Below, piece after piece: positions 53,726 to 61,813 of a stretch of DNA of 61,813 nucleotides. The stretch spans positions 1 to 61,813 of the forward strand of contig NZ_JAMHFY010000030.1 of the NCBI RefSeq assembly GCF_023897015.1. Reading direction: 5' to 3'. Each line of letters opens with the position of its first letter. Positions within the stretch are counted from its first letter, which is position 1. The notes beneath the pieces are model-generated. The model made no database searches, was not told the origin of the DNA, and saw nothing but the letters and a program-made list of their open reading frames with translations. The DNA is from Desulfosporosinus nitroreducens (GTDB lineage: Bacteria; Bacillota; Desulfitobacteriia; Desulfitobacteriales; Desulfitobacteriaceae). A program made the position numbers and the translations under genes.

Positions 53726-54208
53726 ATGGCCAAAGTAATCGTAAAAGCAACGGAGAGTATTATAGAGGTTGCCGCTCAAAAAGTTGACGAGACTAAAGTA
53801 GATACTATTTTGAAATTTTCAAACAGACTCATCATAAACGGTGAAGCAGTCGAAACCGCCCCCAAAAAAGTTGAGGTAACAATAAACGGCAAAAAAATAA
53901 CTCTTAAATGCAGAATTATACCCGACAATTCTATTGCTACAGCATACAGTAATAGCTTTATAGTTCCTGTTAAAGAAAAAGAGGTACAGGTATTTTATGT
54001 GAAGGGGGGCGGTGTACTTGCGGCAAGTCTTTATGTGAATAGCAAGCTGGAATACTCCGGTATATCCATGCAGGGGATATTTGCAATACTACAGGAGTGT
54101 TTCGGAGTAGATAAGCTAATCGCTGACAGGCTGTACATAGCCGGCAATGCAAACAGAAAAAAGCCCCCCGAAGCTAAGGCAAAGGAAGAACCAACTAAAG
54201 CACTATAA
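53726..54208 (+). CDS. Hypothetical protein (160 aa)
   Basis: Starts MAKVIVKATES at ATG 53726 with AAGGA 8 bases upstream. It is mostly beta-strand-like in the middle (KVEVTINGKKITLKCRIIPD) and ends in a Lys/Pro/Glu-rich tail. I do not recognise it. It may belong to the same inserted segment as the resolvase. Confidence 0.55.
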   Translation: MAKVIVKATESIIEVAAQKVDETKVDTILKFSNRLIINGEAVETAPKKVEVTINGKKITLKCRIIPDNSIATAYSNSFIVPVKEKEVQVFYVKGGGVLAASLYVNSKLEYSGISMQGIFAILQECFGVDKLIADRLYIAGNANRKKPPEAKAKEEPTKAL

Positions 54209-54236
54209 AGCAACAACAGCATAAAAGTACAGAAAA

Positions 54237-54280
54237 GAAGCAAGTGTTCAGCCGTAATAACACTCGCTTCTTTCTTTTTT
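54237..54280 (+). terminator. Terminator behind the hypothetical gene
   Basis: GAAGCAAGTGTT pairs with AACACTCGCTTC (one mismatch), followed by TTTCTTTTTT. Confidence 0.8.
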
Positions 54281-54580
54281 AAAAAATATTTTTAAAATTG
54301 ATCAATTTCTACTATAAAATTTGCTCTAAAAAATTGTATATCTTATTGCCGAAATGAATCATCGGAGTTTGTTAATACAATTTGCATATTAAGGGGGGTT
54401 GCTGAGACATAAATACCCCCGTGCATAATCGTAAACTTTTTTGTACGGCCGGAAATGGCGATGTTTTCGGGTGTATAAAACCCTAAAACCAAGTTTGTAA
54501 ACGTTTGCATTTTCTGGTCGACCTTTGTAAGCGGTCAGTCATATAATGTGCTTAAAAATCAGGTATAGTAGGTGAAGGGC

Positions 54581-55189
54581 ATGCAAACAAAGGCTTTTGG
54601 CTATGTAAGGGTAAGCAGTAAAGACCAAAATGTTGATAGGCAAGTTAAAGATATACTTGCTCTTGGCATCAACGAGCGAGACATATTTATTGACAAGCAG
54701 TCAGGAAAAGACTTCGACAGACCTATGTATAAGGTTTTAAAAAGCTATTTAAGGCCAGGCGACAAGCTGTATATCAAATCATTAGATCGCTTCGGTAGAA
54801 ACAAAGAGCAGATATTGGAGGAATGGCGGAACATCACGAAGGAAATAGGTGCAGACATTATTGTAATGGACATGCCTCTACTGGACTCCACCAAATATAA
54901 AAATATCTCCGGTTTGGAAAGTCTCATTACTGACATTGTATTGCAGCTATTAAGCTACTTTGCAGAGGAAGAAAGGTCACGCATCAAGACAAGACAGGCT
55001 GAGGGGATATTCATAGCAAAGAGGAAAGGTGTAAAATTCGGTCGCCCCTCGATGGAATACCCACCTGAATGGGACTATTACTACAGTTTATGGAAGCATG
55101 GAAAAGCAACAGCAGTAGAAACATTTACAAGGCTTAATTTGAAAAAAGCTACCTTCTACAAGCTTGTCAGGAAGTATGAAGGTAGGTAG
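54581..55189 (+). CDS. Serine recombinase (resolvase/invertase family)
   Basis: About 202 aa. The N-terminal catalytic domain has FGYVRVSSKDQNVDRQ (nucleophile Ser in VRVSS), DKQSGKDFDRP, GDKLYIKSLDRFGRNK and the long helix with FAEEERSRIKTRQAEGI. The small C-terminal helix-turn-helix is ATAVETFTRLNLKKATFYKLV. Normal length for TnpR/Bin-type enzymes. ATG 54581 follows AGGTGAAGG. The 370 bases upstream carry several short dyads (e.g. GGGGGGT...ATACCCCC near 54393-54420), a possible res region. Confidence 0.9.
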   Translation: MQTKAFGYVRVSSKDQNVDRQVKDILALGINERDIFIDKQSGKDFDRPMYKVLKSYLRPGDKLYIKSLDRFGRNKEQILEEWRNITKEIGADIIVMDMPLLDSTKYKNISGLESLITDIVLQLLSYFAEEERSRIKTRQAEGIFIAKRKGVKFGRPSMEYPPEWDYYYSLWKHGKATAVETFTRLNLKKATFYKLVRKYEGR

Positions 55190-55199
55190 CAGTTCGGGA

Positions 55200-55393
55200 A
55201 TGCGGGTTTTATAGACTAACGCACAAAGTACCGAAATTGCTCTAAATGATCTAAATATAGAAAAGTCAAGTATTCTCTAAAAAACGAATGGATAGGTTGT
55301 CGCCCCCATGCGGACTTTCTGTAAAGGAGGTTAACGCTTGACGCTGAGGTTGCCGACATTCTTTTGGATGGGAAGTATTGAGGAGTGAGGTTG
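55200..55393 (+). ncRNA. Candidate bridge-RNA region of the IS110 element
   Basis: IS110 elements carry a long non-coding end upstream of the transposase that makes the target-choosing bridge RNA. Here 190 non-coding bases lie at that place with short dyads. I cannot draw the two guide loops with confidence, so this is called from position only. Confidence 0.35.
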
Positions 55394-56629
55394 ATGCATT
55401 ATAAACAGAAGTATGTCTATGTAGGACTTGATCTGCATAAAAACACCAATACGGCAGTTATTATTAACTGTTGGAACGAAAGATTAGATGAAATAACCTT
55501 TGAGAACAGACAGCATGCATTCAATGATTTTTTGAAAAAGGTGCGTAAGCATGCCAAAAATGGACTTGTTCCTATGTTCGGGTTGGAGGATACTGGTGGT
55601 TATGGTCGTTCGCTGGCGGTATTCCTGTTGGAGAACAAGCAGATAGTCAAAGAAGCCAATTCTGCATTGTCGTTTGCAGAACGTAAAAGCTACCCGACTA
55701 CACAGAAATCGGATAGCTGGGATGCCTTCTGTATAGCAAATGTGCTGCTAAATAAGCTGGAAATACTGCCGAATGCCAATCCACAGGATTCATTCTGGAC
55801 CCTAGCACAGCTTGTTGCAAGACGTAATGGACTTGTAAAGGCAATGACTGCCGTGAATAATCAGCTTCATATCCAGTTATCACACAGTTATCCAAGCTAT
55901 ACACAATTTTACTCTGATGTTGATGGTAAAACTGCGTTAGCTTATTGGGAGGAATATCCTTCACCCTGTCATCTGCGGGCTGTAGAAGTGGAAACGTTAG
56001 CTGGATTCCTTCGTAAACATAGCAATAATGCCTGCTCTACAAAGAAGGCAATTGCTATATTAGCCCTCATAGAGAAGGATAATAACCCAAAGAGGGAGTT
56101 TCAAGAGTCAAGGGACTTTCTAGTAAAAAGCCTTGTGGCTGACATTAAGTTTAAAAAACAGGAGATAGTGAAGGTAGAAGCTGAGCTTAGACGCATACTG
56201 GGAATAATGGGATACAAGCTTGAATCTATGCCTGGGGTGGATACTGTCACTGCTGCCGCCCTATTAGCTGAAATTGGGGATATAAGAAGGTTTGACAATC
56301 CAAATAAACTTGCACGTTTTGCGGGGATAGCACCTGTAAAGTTCAGCTCTGCAGGGAAGGGTACAGAGCAAAAGTCAAAGCAAGGTAACAGGACGTTACA
56401 TGGTATATTCTACTTTATGGCTATTCAGCAGATACAGATAGCTAAAGGAAGTGGACTGCCCCGGAATCCTGTATTTCTCGTGTATTATAAGCGTAAACTT
56501 GCAGAGAACAAAACAAAGGTACAGGCACTGGTATGTATCATGCGTAGGCTTGTAAACATTGTTTACGGTATGTTGAAGAATAAAACTGAATATATCCTGC
56601 CAACTCTCCCGGAGGATAAGGCAGTATGA
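55394..56629 (+). CDS. IS110-family transposase (DEDD)
   Basis: About 411 aa. N-terminal RuvC-like DEDD domain: YVGLDLHKNTNTAVI (first Asp), FGLEDTGGYGRSLA (Glu/Asp) and KSDSWDAFCIA (two Asp). A coiled helical linker is followed by the C-terminal transposase_20 domain with SMPGVDTVTAAALLAEIGDI and FAGIAPVKFSSAGKG, which includes the conserved catalytic Ser. It looks intact. ATG 55394 follows GAGTGAGG; an upstream GTG at 55385 is also possible. Confidence 0.93.
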   Translation: MHYKQKYVYVGLDLHKNTNTAVIINCWNERLDEITFENRQHAFNDFLKKVRKHAKNGLVPMFGLEDTGGYGRSLAVFLLENKQIVKEANSALSFAERKSYPTTQKSDSWDAFCIANVLLNKLEILPNANPQDSFWTLAQLVARRNGLVKAMTAVNNQLHIQLSHSYPSYTQFYSDVDGKTALAYWEEYPSPCHLRAVEVETLAGFLRKHSNNACSTKKAIAILALIEKDNNPKREFQESRDFLVKSLVADIKFKKQEIVKVEAELRRILGIMGYKLESMPGVDTVTAAALLAEIGDIRRFDNPNKLARFAGIAPVKFSSAGKGTEQKSKQGNRTLHGIFYFMAIQQIQIAKGSGLPRNPVFLVYYKRKLAENKTKVQALVCIMRRLVNIVYGMLKNKTEYILPTLPEDKAV

Positions 56630-56734
56630 TAGAATTGTATATGTAATTGGTATATTTAGGTTTAGGCAGTATTATTAGTTCTTTAGAGTAAGGTGAAATA
56701 ATACATCAAATTTATATTTGTGATGATAGCTTTA

Positions 56735-57081
56735 CATCTAAGGGGGCGGGTAAAGCTGGAGAAGGATTAACCAGCTTGTATAGAGCGGTTGGCCCAGATG
56801 AATTCTATGATATTATGAAGACTGGAGAATTTAGTATCATTCCAAATGGGCTACAAGCTAAACAATTTGGATTAAGCATGGAGGACACGATGAAGTTTGC
56901 AGATAAATACTCGGATATTGGAGCAATAATTGAGGTAAAAGTACCTACAGAGATGTTAAATAGAATTGGAGATTTCACTCAAGTTGACAAGTTTATGTTT
57001 AAAAACGGTACTGTAACAATTCATGCGGACCAACTAGGTGACTTCAATAACATTATCCGAGAAATTACTCACAATTATTAA
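56735..57081 (+). pseudogene. Third toxin cassette, 5'-truncated C-terminal toxin
   Basis: The frame has no start codon of its own. It opens with the pre-toxin join KGAGKAGEG (shared with the second cassette) and continues with LYRAVGPDEFYDIMKTGEF, NGLQAKQFGLSMEDTMKFAD and a strand-rich end. The LYRA start recalls ADP-ribosyltransferase-like toxins, but I cannot assign a family. RHS homology is missing because the IS110 segment lies immediately upstream. As an orphan tip it would need recombination to be expressed. Confidence 0.6.
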
Positions 57082-57096
57082 TGAGGTGGGAATGAA

Positions 57097-57426
57097 ATGC
57101 TAGCAATAAAAGCAGAGATAATGTTTTTTCGTCCAAATGGAAATTCTGCAATTAACGATGGTATTAGTACGAATAACATCTTAAGACCAGCGTTTAATTT
57201 TGGTGAAGGGTTATTATTTTCTGGAACAATAGAAAGTGATAGCTGTTGTGAGAAGTATATTTATGAAAATTTATATGTAGTAACCATAAAATTTCCAACA
57301 ATTGAAGATGAAGCTTATGAAGTTGTTAAATCTTTTATAAAAAAAGGAATGAATTTAGATATTCAAAATGCTTCAAAAATAATTGGCAAATCAATACTCT
57401 TAGATTATGAATATAAAGAAAACTGA
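57097..57426 (+). CDS. Likely immunity protein of the third cassette
   Basis: 109 aa starting MLAIKAEIMFFRPNGNSAI. GAGGTGGGAATGAA precedes the ATG, 15 bases behind the toxin stop. Hydrophobic/acidic mixed strands, no known motif. Called immunity from size and place; cassette-end repeat copy C follows directly. Confidence 0.55.
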   Translation: MLAIKAEIMFFRPNGNSAINDGISTNNILRPAFNFGEGLLFSGTIESDSCCEKYIYENLYVVTIKFPTIEDEAYEVVKSFIKKGMNLDIQNASKIIGKSILLDYEYKEN

Positions 57427-57431
57427 CTAGG

Positions 57432-57588
57432 ATTAAAACTGATTTCACCGCATAATAATAATTCTGCAGTAAGTTTCGCGGCACATCGATTCTAACAAAC
57501 CTATGTGGAACAAGGGTCCAGCGAAAAGTCAACTGGGTCCTTCTTCTTTTGCAGTGAATTCAGCCTCATTATGCAGCGAGCAAGTTGA
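57432..57588 (+). repeat. Cassette-end repeat, copy C
   Basis: AAACT...AGTTT hairpin around CATAATAATAATTCTG, then GGGTCCAG...CTGGGTCC with TTCTTCTTTT, then GCAGTGAATTCAGCC and GCAGCGAGCA. It is closer to copy A than to copy B. It lies 6 bases after the third immunity gene. Confidence 0.78.
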
Positions 57589-57609
57589 TGATGGCACCGA
57601 TAAAAGTGC

Positions 57610-57657
57610 AAAAAAAACGAGGGGAAAGCGCCCTCTTCGAAAGAGGAACTCTTCCCC
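57610..57657 (-). terminator. Terminator of the minus-strand 87-aa gene
   Basis: Nested stems GGGGAA/TTCCCC and CCTCTT/AAGAGG; on the minus strand a run of eight T follows. Confidence 0.8.
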
Positions 57658-57663
57658 AGTTTG

Positions 57664-57927
57664 TCACTGGTCCACTGTCTCCACGATCTCTAGCACCACG
57701 TAAGTGTCACTATCCGCGATAACGTGGACGCACCGCCCACCACCTACAGACTTGACGGGGAACGTAGTAATAAGGCGTGGAGCATCTAGAACGATAGAAT
57801 TCTGGACAACACCCTCTAGTTCCTCGGGGTCGAAGACAAAGGATTCAACTTGGGAAATAAAAATGTCACTTTCCTCTAGTCCATACTTCTCCACGATTGC
57901 CTTCACGTACAATTCGATAACATTCAT
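57664..57927 (-). CDS. Hypothetical protein (87 aa)
   Basis: Starts MNVIELYVKAIVEKYGL with an AAGGAGG site 7 bases upstream, a strong start. The middle has FVFDPEELEGVVQNSIVLD and the end VVLEIVETVDQ. The family is not recognised. It is the only minus-strand gene among the toxin cassettes and has its own terminator. Confidence 0.6.
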   Translation of the reverse strand: MNVIELYVKAIVEKYGLEESDIFISQVESFVFDPEELEGVVQNSIVLDAPRLITTFPVKSVGGGRCVHVIADSDTYVVLEIVETVDQ

Positions 57928-58114
57928 GTTCAATACCTCCTTGATGTGCCAGCTCACTTTCATAAGTAGAAAGGTGCTTGATCAAGGAAATAATATATGC
58001 TCCAAACTTTGGTCGTTGCGGTGTTTGCCTATGAGAAAAGACAGAAAAATTGTCTGCAGACAAGTCCCTACGTTGCCCTAAAGTAGCGTCAGTACAGACA
58101 GAAGACTCACTCAC

Positions 58115-58152
58115 AGGCCAGCGGGAAAAGCGAATCCCACTGGCCTTTCTTT
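58115..58152 (+). terminator. Terminator in front of the integrase fragment
   Basis: AGGCCAGCGGGA pairs with TCCCACTGGCCT (one mismatch), then TTCTTTG. Confidence 0.75.
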
Positions 58153-58202
58153 GTGCCTTTTGAAGTAAGTCAAACCAAAAATTGACGAGGAGGAGAAAAA
58201 CC

Positions 58203-58330
58203 ATGCAAAAACAAAAACAAATCGAGCTAAGCGGAGAGACAAAAGAAATCGTTCGACTTCACCCAACACCTAGAGGAAGACGGTAAACGGCCTAAAACCA
58301 TCGAAGAATATGAATTGGATAAAGAATATG
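58203..58330 (+). pseudogene. N-terminal stub of a tyrosine integrase
   Basis: MQKQKQIELSGETKEIV has a perfect GAGGAGGAG site, then shifts frame near 58245. In the shifted frame it reads FTQHLEEDGKRPKTIEEYELD, the opening helix of an integrase core-binding domain. Nothing of the catalytic domain remains before the Imm42-like segment starts. Confidence 0.5.
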
Positions 58331-58337
58331 GTGGAGT

Positions 58338-61300
58338 ATGTTGTATGGAAAACTATGTTTTTGGATTAATGACAATTGTGTTGGAGATTACGAAATTGGT
58401 ACTTCTTTAAGGGATGTACTATTTGCAATGAAAAATATTGTATGTGATGCGGGTAATCGAATTAATCCAAACTTGTTTTCTTTAACTACCAAACAGTTAT
58501 TTAATAGGTTAGATATAACTTTGTATGGTTGTAAATCATCACCGTATGAGCAGATTGCAAATGAAGAAATTTGGGCGCGGTTTGATGCAAATATTCTAGT
58601 AGATATTTTTAATAATTGGAAATATGATCCCTACGGTCGCCTGCAGGAACAAACCGACGTCCTAGCCCGTAGCACCCAATACAGCTATGACCTGGCCGGC
58701 AACATCACCTCGGTTACCACTCCTGACGGCAACACGGTCAACTATAAATACGACCTCAAAGGCCAAATCAGTAAACTCACTGACCCAGAAGGAAAAATAA
58801 CCAACCTCACCTATGACGGACTCGGCCACCTAAAAACCAAGCTCGAACCCGGCAGCCGCCTCTTCAGCTACGTTTATGATAGTGTCGGCAACCTGACTGA
58901 AGAACAAAATCCCATAGAAGCCAAAACCCAATATTTCTATGACGAAAACAACAACCTCATTGAAACCAAAAACGCCAAAGAGAACAGCAAAAACTACGAA
59001 TACGACCCCTTAAACCGCCTCCAGGCAGTGCTCGACGAACGAGGCAACAAAACCACCTTCAACTATGACCCTAACGGCAACCTTGTGAAGAAAACCGATC
59101 CAGTCGGCAACAGCACCCAATATGCCTACGATCCTCTGAACCGCTCAAGCCTAACAGTCGATGCCCTGGGCTTTGACAGCGCTTATCAATATGACAAACT
59201 AGGCAACCTTATCGGCTTCACCGATGCCAGAGGAAACAAAACTTCTTATACCTATAACAAACACCGCATGCCTACTCAGGTCACCGATGCCCTGCAGGGA
59301 GAAAGCCAATACCGCTATGACCTCAACGACAACCTGCTCGGACAGATCGATGCCCTAGGAGCGGAAACCCGCTACACCTATGACCCAATTCACCGCCTCA
59401 CCTCCGTTACCGACCCTGAAGGCTATATCCGCTTTTTCAGCTACGACAAAGCCGGTAACCAAGATAAACAATACGACTCCGCCGGCAACATCCTCACGAA
59501 CAGTTATGACAAAATGCATCGGCTCCTCGGCGCCAAAAACACAGCCGGGCATTTAACCAGCTACAGCTATGATCCGCTTGGCAATTTAGAAACCGTTAAG
59601 CAGCCGAACGGAAACACCACAGCCTATGACTACGATATCTTAAACCGGCTGACTCAGATCACCGACCCAGAAGAAAAAATCACCAAGATTGACTATGACG
59701 TCTTAGACAACATCGAAAACGTTGTCATCCCCGGTAACCGACATTACTCCTATGATTATGACGAAACCAATAACCGCATCCAAGACACCAACCCCTTAGG
59801 GGAAAGCAACACCTACACCTATAACCCCAACAACCTCACAGAGACAATCACCAATCCTTTAGGAAATACCACCACTTACAGTTATAACCCCTTGAACCAA
59901 TTAAACAAAGTAAAACAGCCCTTAGGGAACACCACCCGTTTTGACTATGACCCCAACCTCAACTTGGCAGCCCAAACTGATGGCAATGACCACACCACCA
60001 GCTACAGCTATGATCCTTTAAACCGGCTTAGCGCTGTTACGAACCCCTTGGGCAACACCACAGCCTATGACTATGACGCGGTCGGCAACTTAACCTCTGC
60101 CACCGACGGCAACGGCCATACCAGCAACTCCACCTATAATCAAAGGCATGAAACACTCAGCCGCACCAACCCCTTAGGGGAAAAAGAAAGCTATGAGTAT
60201 AACCCGGTAGGCACTCTTGCCAACTACACGAAAGCAGACGGCACGGAAATAAGCTACAGCTATGACATCCTTAACCGTCTCTCAGAGAAACTCTATAAAC
60301 AAGCAGACAGCAACGGCGAAACTATCCAAGATGCAGCCCCAGCTGAAGTGGAGGCAAGCACAGACTCACAGACTAACCCCAGTGAAGAAACTAGTTCAGC
60401 CAAACTGATAAGTATATTTACTCGTTCTTCCCATCCGGCAAAGACTTCTCCGGCAAAAACTTCTCCGGCAAAGAAATCTACCGACGTTAATACTGCTCCT
60501 ACAAACTCGGCTCCAACAGATTCAGCCCCAGCTGACCCCACTACAGCCGAACCTGCCCAAAGTCAGGACAGTGAAGACGTCTCCTATGACTATGACATCA
60601 TGGGCAGCCGCACTGTCATGGACGGCCCGGAAGGAGAAACAGGCTACAGCTATGACAAAATGGAACGACTCACGTCCGTCAGCCTGCCCACGGCTGAAGA
60701 GGTAACGTATGTCTATGATAAGCTGGGCAGAAAGTCCAAGCTCATCTATCCAGACGGTAAATACGTCAAATACACCTATGATGCTCTCGACCGCATCACC
60801 TCAGCCACGGACTGGGAAGGGCAAAAGACCCTCTACAGCTATGACGCCAATGGACGGAGAGTCGAAACCGTTCTTCCGAACGGAGCCAAAGTAAGTTACA
60901 GCTACGATGAAAACGACCAATTGATCGAGCTGGAAAACATTGGAGCCGACGACAGCATCATCTCCTCCTTTGAGTACGGCTATGACCAAGCCGGAAACAT
61001 TACCCAAGAGATCCAAACCCAGACCGGCTCAGTCTATACCCGGACCTACACCTATGATGCAGCGGATGAAGTCATTGGGTTTACCGAACAATCTGACCAA
61101 GAACTCAAAACCTACAGCTATACCTATGACAAAGCCGGCAACCGTCTAACGGAAGACATCACCGGCAAAGACGACACCAAGCATCTGACCTATGACTATA
61201 ACGAAGGGGATGAATTAACCCTTAAAAGTCACGACGGTGACCGTGATCGTTATGACTATGACAAAAATGGCAACGTGATCAGATCCACCACCCAAGGCAA

Positions 61301-61813
61301 TCAGGTAACCTCCTATGACTATGACAGTGAAAACCGCCTGGTTCAAATTACCGAACAACAGGGTAAAATTCAAACCTTCGGTTATCACAGCGACGGCAAC
61401 AGACTGTATAAAACCGTCGGAGTATACTGGCAAGCACCGACTGAGCCAGGCCCCATACAAACGGAACCTGGTCAAGGAAACGGAAATGGTAATGGTAACG
61501 GCAATGGCAAAGACAAAGACAAAGATAAAGGGAATAACGGAAACCCAGGTCAAGGAAATGGCCAAGATAAGAAACTAAGCGATGTTCAATCGAATACGTC
61601 CGTCGTAGCAGTATACCGTATTTTAGCCGCCGGCGGTAATGGCAAAGGCGGAGGCAATTCTGGAGGGAACTCCGGTGGCGGAAATTCCGGAGGGAATAGT
61701 AAGTCAGGAGGTAGCAATTCCGGAGGAAACGGGAATTCCGGTAGTAAGGGTAACGGACAAGACAAAAGCATCCACGACAACGGCAAAGATCAAGAAAAAG
61801 GTAACGACAGTGG
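58338..61813 (+). CDS. Imm42-like segment fused in frame to a second, truncated RHS protein (runs off the window)
   Basis: ATG 58338 opens a frame with no stop to the window end. The first ~95 residues (GKLCFWINDNCVGDYEIGTS, RINPNLFSLTTKQLFNRLD, NEEIWARFDANILVDIFNNW) look like an Imm42-type immunity protein lacking its start and tail. At 58623 it passes in frame into YD repeats that match the first RHS gene from 44138 onwards at more than 95 % by eye. The N-terminal two thirds of an RHS protein, with signal peptide and DNRLRE, are absent. The fusion is an evident recombination product. Whether it is expressed is unclear; no good ribosome binding site is seen and its toxin end lies outside the window. 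Confidence 0.65.
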   Translation, partial: MLYGKLCFWINDNCVGDYEIGTSLRDVLFAMKNIVCDAGNRINPNLFSLTTKQLFNRLDITLYGCKSSPYEQIANEEIWARFDANILVDIFNNWKYDPYGRLQEQTDVLARSTQYSYDLAGNITSVTTPDGNTVNYKYDLKGQISKLTDPEGKITNLTYDGLGHLKTKLEPGSRLFSYVYDSVGNLTEEQNPIEAKTQYFYDENNNLIETKNAKENSKNYEYDPLNRLQAVLDERGNKTTFNYDPNGNLVKKTDPVGNSTQYAYDPLNRSSLTVDALGFDSAYQYDKLGNLIGFTDARGNKTSYTYNKHRMPTQVTDALQGESQYRYDLNDNLLGQIDALGAETRYTYDPIHRLTSVTDPEGYIRFFSYDKAGNQDKQYDSAGNILTNSYDKMHRLLGAKNTAGHLTSYSYDPLGNLETVKQPNGNTTAYDYDILNRLTQITDPEEKITKIDYDVLDNIENVVIPGNRHYSYDYDETNNRIQDTNPLGESNTYTYNPNNLTETITNPLGNTTTYSYNPLNQLNKVKQPLGNTTRFDYDPNLNLAAQTDGNDHTTSYSYDPLNRLSAVTNPLGNTTAYDYDAVGNLTSATDGNGHTSNSTYNQRHETLSRTNPLGEKESYEYNPVGTLANYTKADGTEISYSYDILNRLSEKLYKQADSNGETIQDAAPAEVEASTDSQTNPSEETSSAKLISIFTRSSHPAKTSPAKTSPAKKSTDVNTAPTNSAPTDSAPADPTTAEPAQSQDSEDVSYDYDIMGSRTVMDGPEGETGYSYDKMERLTSVSLPTAEEVTYVYDKLGRKSKLIYPDGKYVKYTYDALDRITSATDWEGQKTLYSYDANGRRVETVLPNGAKVSYSYDENDQLIELENIGADDSIISSFEYGYDQAGNITQEIQTQTGSVYTRTYTYDAADEVIGFTEQSDQELKTYSYTYDKAGNRLTEDITGKDDTKHLTYDYNEGDELTLKSHDGDRDRYDYDKNGNVIRSTTQGNQVTSYDYDSENRLVQITEQQGKIQTFGYHSDGNRLYKTVGVYWQAPTEPGPIQTEPGQGNGNGNGNGNGKDKDKDKGNNGNPGQGNGQDKKLSDVQSNTSVVAVYRILAAGGNGKGGGNSGGNSGGGNSGGNSKSGGSNSGGNGNSGSKGNGQDKSIHDNGKDQEKGNDS

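Larger units (their letters stand above)
55200..56740 (+). mobile_element. IS110-family insertion sequence
   Basis: Single-gene element. The ends are estimates because IS110 lacks clear terminal repeats. The right flank re-enters toxin-cassette sequence (GGGGGCGGGTAAAGCTG, also at 50922), so the element or the segment before it cut the third cassette. Confidence 0.65.

Overview
The window reads as a chromosome segment of a low-to-mid GC, anaerobic, spore-former-type Firmicute of the Desulfitobacterium/Desulfosporosinus (Peptococcaceae) kind. The clues are a split bacterial pyrrolysyl-tRNA synthetase (PylSn + PylSc), corrinoid-dependent methylamine genes next to an ASKHA-type corrinoid activase, tandem DUF3231 genes, CWB2 cell-wall repeats, a c-di-GMP-I riboswitch and a LexA box of the Gram-positive type. 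The genus is an inference; no rRNA or other marker is present.

Layout. (1) 1-4000: ordinary, partly decayed chromosome: a small basic protein, a frameshifted DUF5658 membrane gene, an SRAP protein and a LexA-boxed Y-family polymerase with a damaged start. (2) 4027-7270: mobile-element debris: an IS91-like HUH transposase (frameshifted) with its tyrosine recombinase, a decayed integrase and two tRNA remnants (Thr-CGT, Gly-CCC). (3) 7237-16236: an anti-phage island bracketed by a 32-bp near-perfect direct repeat. It holds an AVAST type 3-like pair (a 2099-aa nuclease-STAND protein plus a small partner) and an Abi_2/AbiF-like HEPN protein preceded by a structured, terminator-like small RNA. (4) 16640-18810: an IS1634-like remnant, two DUF3231 genes and a gene fragment.

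(5) 18978-33500: a complete monomethylamine/pyrrolysine locus. A CobW-like GTPase and a UroD-thioredoxin methyltransferase diverge from mtmC-mtmB-pylT-pylB-pylC-pylD-pylSn-pylSc and a MetH-activation-like gene; a MocR regulator and a RamA-like corrinoid activase follow. mtmB carries an in-frame TAG at codon 204, and tRNA-Pyl(CUA) lies in the same gene string. The two divergent promoters carry mirror-image pairs of one motif at a 24-bp period, which look like activator sites. Presumed flow: MtmB methylates the corrinoid of MtmC, the UroD protein passes the methyl group on, and the activase and MetH-activation-like protein service the corrinoid.

(6) 33500-39000: a scrap heap of gene pieces (amidotransferase, RsmE, DUF3102), a solitary HicB, a CWB2 surface protein and a CpsD-like tyrosine kinase. 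(7) 39250-61813: a polymorphic-toxin locus. A c-di-GMP riboswitch with a terminator controls a 3137-aa secreted RHS protein ending in an HNH/EndoVII-type toxin, followed by an Imm50-like gene. Displaced orphan toxin-immunity cassettes follow (a TreTu-like ADP-ribosyltransferase and an unidentified toxin). The three toxin/immunity units each end in a copy of a ~150-bp two-hairpin repeat. A resolvase/replication-like segment and an IS110 element interrupt the array. It ends in a second, truncated RHS copy that is fused in frame to an Imm42-like immunity segment and runs off the window.

All calls come from reading translations and bases by eye; family names rest on recalled motifs, not on searches.
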